A model generated the notes under the pieces. That model searched no databases and was not told the DNA's origin. It saw nothing but the letters and a program-made list of their open reading frames with translations. From contig NZ_PDWQ01000003.1 in assembly GCF_010211745.1 (NCBI RefSeq), positions 124,001 through 188,000 on the forward strand: a stretch of 64,000 nucleotides of DNA. The letters are read 5' to 3'. This DNA comes from Pseudoxanthomonas kalamensis DSM 18571. Lineage in GTDB: Bacteria > Pseudomonadota > Gammaproteobacteria > Xanthomonadales > Xanthomonadaceae. The translations under genes were made by a program, and so were the position numbers. Of this stretch, positions 56,043-64,000 are shown in pieces. Positions within the stretch are counted from its first letter, which is position 1, and each line of letters opens with the position of its first letter.

Positions 56043-57050
56043 ATGACCCAGACGATTACCGTCATCCGCGGCGATGGCATCGGCCCCGAGATCATGGACG
56101 CCACCCTGCACGTGCTGGATGCCCTCGGCGCCGGTCTGGCCTACGAGGAGGCCGACGCCGGCCAGGTGGCGCTCGAAAAGCACGGCGAACTGCTGCCGCA
56201 GGTCACGCTGGATTCGATCCACAAGAACAAGATCGCGCTGAAGAGCCCGCTGACCACGCCGGTCGGCGAGGGCTTCAGCTCGATCAACGTGGCCTTGCGC
56301 CGCCATTTCGACCTGTACGCCAACGTGCGCCCGGCCAAGTCGTTCCCCAACACCAAGTCGCGCTTCCCCAGCGGGGTGGATCTGATCACCGTGCGCGAGA
56401 ACACCGAGGGCGCCTACATCGGCGAGGGCCAGGCGGTGTCGGCCGACGGCGAGATCGCCACCCTGACCCAGAAGGTCACCCGCAAGGGCTCCGAGCGGAT
56501 CGTCCGCTACGCCTTCGAGCTGGCTCGCAAGACCGGACGCAAGAAGATCACCGTGGTGCACAAGGCCAACATCCTGAAGAGCACCTCGGGCCTGTTCCTG
56601 AAGGTGGCGCGCGAGGTGGCGGCCGAGTATCCGGACATCCAGTGCAACGAGATGATCGTCGACAACACCTGCATGCAGCTGGTGATGCGCCCGGAGCAGT
56701 TCGACGTCATCGTCACCACCAACCTGTTCGGCGACATCATCTCCGACCTGTGCGCCGGCCTGGTCGGCGGCCTGGGGCTGGCGCCGGGTGCCAATATCGG
56801 CAAGGACGCGGCGATCTTCGAAGCCGTGCACGGCTCGGCCCCGGACATCGCCGGCAAGGGCATCGCCAACCCCTGCGCCCTGCTGCTGGGCGCGGCGCAG
56901 ATGCTTGACCACATCGGCCAGCCGGAGAACGCCGAGCGCCTGCGCAAGGCGATCGTCGCCACCCTGGAAGCCAAGGACAACCTGACCCCCGACCTCGGCG
57001 GTGAAGGCAGCACGATGAGCTTCGCCAAGGCGATCGCCAGCCGGGTGTAA
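56043..57050 (+). CDS. idh: NAD-dependent isocitrate dehydrogenase
   Basis: 335 aa, shorter than the NADP enzyme of E. coli. Isocitrate-site motif RFPSGVDLITVREN and Mg-binding NLFGDIISDLCAG are present. The cofactor loop reads HGSAPDIAGKGIANP, with Asp-Ile where NADP enzymes have Lys-Tyr, so NAD specificity is expected. The family also holds isopropylmalate and homoisocitrate dehydrogenases, but the Ser in the substrate loop favours isocitrate. A possible -10 CATAAT at 55974-55979 lies 64 bases upstream of the start. Confidence 0.9.
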   Translation: MTQTITVIRGDGIGPEIMDATLHVLDALGAGLAYEEADAGQVALEKHGELLPQVTLDSIHKNKIALKSPLTTPVGEGFSSINVALRRHFDLYANVRPAKSFPNTKSRFPSGVDLITVRENTEGAYIGEGQAVSADGEIATLTQKVTRKGSERIVRYAFELARKTGRKKITVVHKANILKSTSGLFLKVAREVAAEYPDIQCNEMIVDNTCMQLVMRPEQFDVIVTTNLFGDIISDLCAGLVGGLGLAPGANIGKDAAIFEAVHGSAPDIAGKGIANPCALLLGAAQMLDHIGQPENAERLRKAIVATLEAKDNLTPDLGGEGSTMSFAKAIASRV

Positions 57051-57074
57051 GTCCGCTGGAGGGTCTTCCACAAG

Positions 57075-57103
57075 AAAAAGGGCGCCGGAAGGGCGCCCTT
57101 TTT
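57075..57103. terminator. Bidirectional rho-independent terminator
   Basis: AAAAAGGGCGCC (57075-57086) pairs with GGCGCCCTTTTT (57092-57103) around a 5-base loop. A-run on one side and T-run on the other suit both the idh gene and the convergent membrane-protein gene. Confidence 0.92.
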
Positions 57104-57124
57104 CGTGGTGCTTCGCGAGGTCGA

Positions 57125-57889
57125 TCAGTTGCGCGACTGCAGCTTGGCCAGCAGGCGCAGGAATTCGATGTACAGCCAGACCAGGGTGACCATCAGGCCG
57201 AAGGCGCCGTACCACTCCATGTATTTCGGTGCGCCGGCCTCGACCCCGGATTCGATGAAGTCGAAGTCCAGCACCAGGTTCAGCGCCGCGATCACGATCA
57301 CGAACAGGCTGAAGCCGATGCCTATCAGTCCCGAATCGTGGATGAACGGGATGCGGATGTCGAAGAAGCCCAGCACGATGGTGGCCAGATAGACCAGCGC
57401 GATGCCGCCGGTTGCCGCGACCACACCGAGCTTGAAGTTCTCGGTGGCCTTGATCAGGCCGCTGCGGTAGGCGAGCAGCAGCGCGAACAGGGTGCCGAAG
57501 GTCAGCATCACTGCCTGCAGCACGATGCCCTCGTACAGATGGTTGTACAGGGCCGAGATCGCACCGAGGAAGAAACCCTCGACCAGCGCGTACAGCGGTG
57601 CGGTGACCGGCGACCACTGGCTCTTGAACACCGTGATCATGGCCAGCACGAAGCCGCCGATCATGCCGCCCCAGACATAGGCGCTGAAGCCGGGAGCGAT
57701 CTGGCCGTCGGCGCCGAAGGCCTGGCTCCAGGCGAAGGCCGCGGTCAGCACGGTGAGCAGCAGTAGGAAGCCGGTCTTGTTGACCGTACCGTTCAGGGTC
57801 ATCGTTCCGGCATTGCGGGAAACGACGGTGCCGCTGCCCAGGTCGAGGAAGGTGGACTCCTTGAGGGCGGGATTGCCGCTGCGGAACAT
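57125..57889 (-). CDS. Bax-inhibitor-1/YccA-family membrane protein
   Basis: 254 aa from ATG 57889 with GGAG before it. Seven hydrophobic segments follow a hydrophilic 40-residue N-terminus, and the family pattern PVTAPLYALVEGFFLGAIS is visible. Members of the family are channel-like integral proteins with roles in membrane-protein quality control. The specific function is unknown. It lies between the idh gene and the tRNA cluster. Confidence 0.9.
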   Translation of the reverse strand: MFRSGNPALKESTFLDLGSGTVVSRNAGTMTLNGTVNKTGFLLLLTVLTAAFAWSQAFGADGQIAPGFSAYVWGGMIGGFVLAMITVFKSQWSPVTAPLYALVEGFFLGAISALYNHLYEGIVLQAVMLTFGTLFALLLAYRSGLIKATENFKLGVVAATGGIALVYLATIVLGFFDIRIPFIHDSGLIGIGFSLFVIVIAALNLVLDFDFIESGVEAGAPKYMEWYGAFGLMVTLVWLYIEFLRLLAKLQSRN

Positions 57890-57947
57890 GGACGACTCCA
57901 TTGCGAAAGGGGATGGCTGAAGGATACCTCACCAATTTCCGACCGGT

Positions 57948-57977
57948 TTGACAGCGCGCCCGCCGGTTACCGACAAT
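57948..57977 (+). promoter_or_regulatory. Promoter of the tRNA cluster
   Basis: A perfect -35 TTGACA (57948-57953) lies 18 bases before GACAAT (57972-57977). The stretch after it, ACGCGGCCGCG, is a G/C-rich discriminator typical of stringently controlled stable-RNA promoters. The first tRNA begins about 38 bases beyond the expected start. Confidence 0.75.
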
Positions 57978-58021
57978 ACGCGGCCGCGTTGGCGGCCTGG
58001 CCGCCATGCCGGAACCCGTGT

Positions 58022-58098
58022 CGGGGTATAGCGCAGTCTGGTAGCGCATCTGCTTTGGGAGCAGAGGGTCGGGGGTTCGAATCCCTCTACCCCGACCA
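58022..58098 (+). tRNA. tRNA-Pro(TGG)
   Basis: 77 nt with encoded CCA. Acceptor CGGGGTA pairs with TACCCCG. The anticodon loop TTTGGGA gives anticodon TGG. Confidence 0.96.
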
Positions 58099-58193
58099 GT
58101 CTGGCGGCTGGTTGCTTCGGCAGTCGGTTGCGGCGGGTGCTTCCGGGCGGTCGGGATGCGACAATCGGCTGCGGCAACCGCGATCGTTCCATT

Positions 58194-58270
58194 GCGCCCG
58201 TAGCTCAACCGGATAGAGCACCGGCCTTCTAAGCCGGTGGTTGCAGGTTCGAGTCCTGCCGGGCGCGCCA
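58194..58270 (+). tRNA. tRNA-Arg(TCT)
   Basis: 77 nt with encoded CCA. Acceptor GCGCCCG pairs with CGGGCGC. The anticodon loop CTTCTAA gives anticodon TCT, reading the rare AGA/AGG codons. Confidence 0.96.
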
Positions 58271-58336
58271 TTCGGGGTTCGTCGGCATGCTTGGGCAGCG
58301 CAGGGTTCCACGGACGGGCGCCTGCAGGTTTCAATG

Positions 58337-58413
58337 GTGGCTGTAGCTCAGTTGGTTAGAGTACTGGATTGTGATTCCAGTGGTCGGGGGTTCGAATCCC
58401 CTCAGCCACCCCA
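58337..58413 (+). tRNA. tRNA-His(GTG)
   Basis: 77 nt with encoded CCA. Acceptor GTGGCTG pairs with CAGCCAC, with the base before the acceptor (58336) a G able to serve as G-1, the histidine identity element. The anticodon loop TTGTGAT gives anticodon GTG. Confidence 0.95.
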
Positions 58414-58444
58414 TCTCCAACGCAATCTTCCGCGCGAGCGATGA

Positions 58445-58472
58445 TTGCCAAAGCGCGCAGTTTTGCTACACT
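58445..58472 (+). promoter_or_regulatory. Internal promoter before tRNA-Lys
   Basis: TTGCCA (58445-58450) and TACACT (58467-58472) are 16 bases apart and are followed by the G/C-rich discriminator GCGCGCCC. The tRNA gene starts 17 bases beyond the -10 box. Confidence 0.65.
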
Positions 58473-58488
58473 GCGCGCCCGCTTTTTC

Positions 58489-58564
58489 GGGCCGTTAGCT
58501 CAGTTGGTAGAGCAGCTGACTCTTAATCAGTAGGTCCAAGGTTCGAATCCTTGACGGCCCACCA
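58489..58564 (+). tRNA. tRNA-Lys(CTT)
   Basis: 76 nt with encoded CCA. Acceptor GGGCCGT pairs with ACGGCCC. The anticodon loop CTCTTAA gives anticodon CTT. Confidence 0.95.
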
Positions 58565-58568
58565 AACG

Positions 58569-58598
58569 AAAGCGCCCGGTTCGCCGGGCGCTTTTTTC
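58569..58598 (+). terminator. Rho-independent terminator after tRNA-Lys
   Basis: AGCGCCCGG (58571-58579) pairs with CCGGGCGCT (58584-58592) around a TTCG tetraloop and is followed by a run of T. It ends the transcript of the first four tRNAs before tRNA-Leu. Confidence 0.93.
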
Positions 58599-58638
58599 TT
58601 GTCCCGGCGGGGCAGGCTGGCCCTAGAATGGCCGCATC

Positions 58639-58723
<85 letters not shown>

Positions 58724-58897
58724 GTGCCGTTCCGGCCCGGCGACAGGTTCGGGCCTGCCGCGTTCTGCTGGCGGAAGCGGCCATAATCGGCCAAAATGTC
58801 CCGTTCAGCCGGCCGCCGGCCCGTTCCGGGCAGGCGCCGCAACCGGATATCAACACGTCATGCCGCGGCTCGACCGCGGCGGCAGGAGTCAGCAAGC

Positions 58898-60190
58898 ATG
58901 CAAGTTTCAGTCGAATCGGTGGGCAATCTCGAGCGCCGCATGAGTTTCACTCTGCCGGCCGAGCGCCTGGGCACCCATATCGATGGCCGCCTGCGCGAGA
59001 TCGCCCGCACCGCCCGCATCAAGGGTTTCCGCCCCGGCAAGGTGCCGGCCAAGGTGATCGAGCAGCGCTACGGCAAGCAGGTCCGCGCCGAGGCGCTGGA
59101 CGGCCTGCTGCGCGAAACCTTCAGCGCCGCCGTGCGCGAGCAGGAACTGCAGCTGGCCGGCAATCCCAACCTGGAGCCGGCGGGCGAGGGCGAGCTGGAC
59201 TGGGTGGCGACCTTCGAGGTGGTGCCGGATTTCGGCGATATCGACGTGTCCACGCTGAACGTAATCCGTCACGCGGCCGAAGTGACCGATGCCGATATCG
59301 ACCAGATGATCGAGAACCTGCGCCTGCAGCGGCGCGAGTTCAAGCCGGTCGAGCGTGCCGCCCAGGCCGGCGACCGCGTCGCGCTGGAAACCTGGTCGCA
59401 GGCCGGCGACGAGCGCCTGCCCGCCGAAGGGATCGAGAAGGGCGCCACGATTATCGGCTCCGGGGTCATGTTCAGCGAGATCGAGAACGCCCTGGTCGGC
59501 CTGTCCAAGGGCGAGGAGAAGGACATCGAGGTGACCTTCCCGGCCGACTGGCGGGTGCCGAAGCTGGCCGGCCGCCAGGTCCATGTGTACGTGAAGGTCG
59601 CCGACGTGGCTGAATCGGTGCTGCCGGAGGTCGACAAGGCCTTCATCAAGAGTTTCGGGGTCAAGAGCGGCGACCCGGAGCAGTTCCGCGCGGATATCCG
59701 CAGCAACCTGGAGCGCGAGCTGAAGGGCGCACTGGCCAACCGCCTGCGCCGCGAGGTCGGCGAGCAGATCATCGCCACCTGGAGCGGAGTCGAAATGCCG
59801 CCGAAGCTGGTCGAAAACGAAGCGCGCAGCCTGCTGCAGCAACAGGTCGAACAGGCCCGTCGCAACGGCCAGCAGGTGCAGGTACCGGACAACGCCGTCG
59901 ACGGCTTCATGGATGCGGCGCGCAAGCGCGTGCTGGTCGGCCTGCTGGTCGGCGAGGTGGCCCGTCGCAACCAGCTGCGGCTGGAGCCGCAGCGGCTGAA
60001 CGAGACCCTGCGCCTGATCGCCTCGACCTACGAAGAGCCGGAGCAGGTCATTGAGTTGTACCGCAACGACCCCCAGTTGATGGCTGGGCTGCAGAGCCGG
60101 GTGATGGAAGAGCAGGTGATCGACTGGATCGCCGAGCGCGCCCAGCACACCGAGCAGGCGCTCTCCTTCCAGGAAGCGATCCGCCAGTAG
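58898..60190 (+). CDS. tig: Trigger factor
   Basis: 430 aa from ATG 58898, with a good AGGAGT site. The N-terminal ribosome-docking motif is [13 protein letters not shown], followed by an FKBP-type prolyl isomerase domain ([16 protein letters not shown]) and a long helical C-terminal arm domain. It binds nascent chains at the ribosome exit. It is the first gene of the chaperone-protease block tig-clpP-clpX-lon. Confidence 0.96.
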   Translation: MQVSVESVGNLERRMSFTLPAERLGTHIDGRLREIARTARIKGFRPGKVPAKVIEQRYGKQVRAEALDGLLRETFSAAVREQELQLAGNPNLEPAGEGELDWVATFEVVPDFGDIDVSTLNVIRHAAEVTDADIDQMIENLRLQRREFKPVERAAQAGDRVALETWSQAGDERLPAEGIEKGATIIGSGVMFSEIENALVGLSKGEEKDIEVTFPADWRVPKLAGRQVHVYVKVADVAESVLPEVDKAFIKSFGVKSGDPEQFRADIRSNLERELKGALANRLRREVGEQIIATWSGVEMPPKLVENEARSLLQQQVEQARRNGQQVQVPDNAVDGFMDAARKRVLVGLLVGEVARRNQLRLEPQRLNETLRLIASTYEEPEQVIELYRNDPQLMAGLQSRVMEEQVIDWIAERAQHTEQALSFQEAIRQ

Positions 60191-60238
60191 CCGTCCGCCC
60201 CCGCATGTCGCGGGGTCCCGAACCCGCAGGAGTCCGCC

Positions 60239-60865
60239 GTGGATAACCGCACCAAAGCCCTCAACCTGGTTCCCATGGTGGTCGAGCAGACCAGCCGCGG
60301 CGAACGCGCCTACGACATCTACTCGCGCCTGCTGAAGGAGCGGGTGATCTTCCTGGTGGGGCCGGTGGACGACCACGTGGCCAATGTGATCGTGGCGCAG
60401 ATGCTGTTCCTGGAAGCGGAAAACCCCGAGAAGGACATCAGCTTCTACATCAATTCGCCCGGCGGCGTGGTCACCGCCGGCATGGCCATCTACGACACCA
60501 TGCAGTACATCAAGCCGGACGTCAGCACCATCTGCGTCGGCCAGGCCGCCAGCATGGGTGCGCTGCTGCTGGCCGCTGGCGCCAAGGGCAAGCGCTACGC
60601 GCTGCCGAACTCGCGGGTGATGATCCACCAGCCGCTGGGCGGCTTCCAGGGCCAGGCGACCGACATCGACATCCATGCCCGCGAAATCCTCAAGATGCGC
60701 GAGTCGCTGAACCAGATCCTGGCCAAGCACACCGGGCAGTCGCTGGAGACCATCGCCACCGACACCGACCGCGACAACTTCAAGGGCGCCGACGAAGCGC
60801 AGGCCTATGGTCTGGTCGACCAGGTGCTGGAACGTCGCCCGGACGATTCCATCCAGGCGGGCTGA
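60239..60865 (+). CDS. clpP: ATP-dependent Clp protease proteolytic subunit
   Basis: 208 aa from GTG 60239, with CAGGAG before it. The serine-protease triad is Ser105 (GQAASMG), His130 (MIHQPLGG) and Asp179 (DTDRDNF). A short N-terminal propeptide ending near MVVEQT is expected to be removed on assembly. It forms the 14-mer chamber used by ClpX and ClpA. Confidence 0.97.
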   Translation: MDNRTKALNLVPMVVEQTSRGERAYDIYSRLLKERVIFLVGPVDDHVANVIVAQMLFLEAENPEKDISFYINSPGGVVTAGMAIYDTMQYIKPDVSTICVGQAASMGALLLAAGAKGKRYALPNSRVMIHQPLGGFQGQATDIDIHAREILKMRESLNQILAKHTGQSLETIATDTDRDNFKGADEAQAYGLVDQVLERRPDDSIQAG

Positions 60866-61002
60866 GTGCGGCTTGAGAGTCGTTTCCTTATTGAAATCAA
60901 TCCGTTGCGGCATGGTTCCGGCAGGACTGGCGTCCCCCCGGGCCTGTGCTATTCTCGGTCCCGAATCCACCGCCGGACCGGCGGAGACGTGGTAAGCAAA
61001 GC

Positions 61003-62286
<1,284 letters not shown>

Positions 62287-62335
62287 ACCGTCTGCGTCCG
62301 CCGGGGCGGCGAAAGCGCCGTCCGCTCGATTTCCC

Positions 62336-62376
62336 CTTGCATCCTTCCGCCGATGGCCCCATAACGGGGTCATCGG
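62336..62376 (+). promoter_or_regulatory. lon: Possible heat-shock (sigma-32) promoter and hairpin before lon
   Basis: CTTGCAT (62336-62342) resembles the sigma-32 -35 box and CCCCATAA (62357-62364) the -10 box, with a 14-base gap, within the usual 13-17. A hairpin CCGATGGCCCC / GGGGTCATCGG (62350-62360 and 62366-62376) covers the -10 region. The lon start codon is about 45 bases on. Confidence 0.6.
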
Positions 62377-62412
62377 CGTCTTGCGCCCAAGCCCCCCGTT
62401 GCTGGAGCCCCC

Positions 62413-64000
<1,588 letters not shown>

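Overview
The window is one 64 kb block of GC-rich (roughly 65%) chromosomal DNA from a gammaproteobacterium of the Xanthomonadales/Lysobacteraceae type. The reasons are a TonB-dependent receptor starch locus with a flavin halogenase, a DksA with a long Lys/Ala/Pro-rich N-terminus, a FimX-like degenerate GGDEF/EAL protein, a phaB-phaR module, and the gene orders tig-clpP-clpX-lon and phoB-phoR-ppk-ppx. No rRNA genes, CRISPR arrays, insertion sequences or prophage genes were seen. The only clearly accessory segment is a type III restriction-modification pair.

Layout. 1-10.9 kb: a starch/maltodextrin locus with an MFS sugar transporter (cut by the left edge), a GH13 alpha-glucosidase, a secreted pullulanase, a TonB-dependent receptor and a flavin-dependent halogenase. 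Two copies of the same 15-bp LacI-type operator, in opposite orientation, mark its two promoter regions. 11-15.4 kb: type III R-M genes (Res and Mod), bounded by a small inverted-repeat element and tRNA-Ala(CGC). 15.6-27.1 kb: RNase D, a lipoprotein with an FGE-like domain, an M48 protease, two acetoacetyl-CoA reductases flanking phaR, GluQRS, HtpX, the FimX-like protein and EpmB. 27.2-36.2 kb: EF-P, an MTA/SAH deaminase-ubiG-HAD phosphatase operon, a divergent squalene/phytoene-synthase relative, FolE2, an M23 peptidase, dihydroorotase, YidD and DksA. 36.3-46.4 kb: RlmJ, creBCD with a probable cre-tag before creD, a GNAT-nitrilase pair, a glycosyltransferase-PAP2 pair, an exported M20 peptidase and a small exported unknown. 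46.5-57.9 kb: an aldo/keto reductase, the phoB-phoR-ppk1-ppx run with a clear Pho box, a BepA-like protease, glutaredoxin, an AhpD-like protein, NAD-isocitrate dehydrogenase and a Bax-inhibitor-1 family protein. 58-64 kb: a five-tRNA cluster (Pro, Arg, His, Lys, Leu), then tig, clpP, clpX and lon (cut by the right edge).

Functional links. The first locus should degrade extracellular alpha-glucans, carry the oligosaccharides over both membranes and hydrolyse them inside the cell. The role of the halogenase there is unknown. phoB/phoR with ppk1/ppx joins phosphate sensing to polyphosphate turnover. tig/clpP/clpX/lon is a folding and proteolysis block, and lon appears to have a heat-shock promoter. 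epmB lies divergent to efp, whose modifiable residue is a lysine. The most unusual points are the shared operator, the halogenase, the DksA without a zinc finger, the FGE-like lipoprotein without catalytic cysteines, the FimX-like protein whose REC, GGDEF and EAL sites all look inactive, and a two-copy inverted-repeat element that abuts or overlaps genes.
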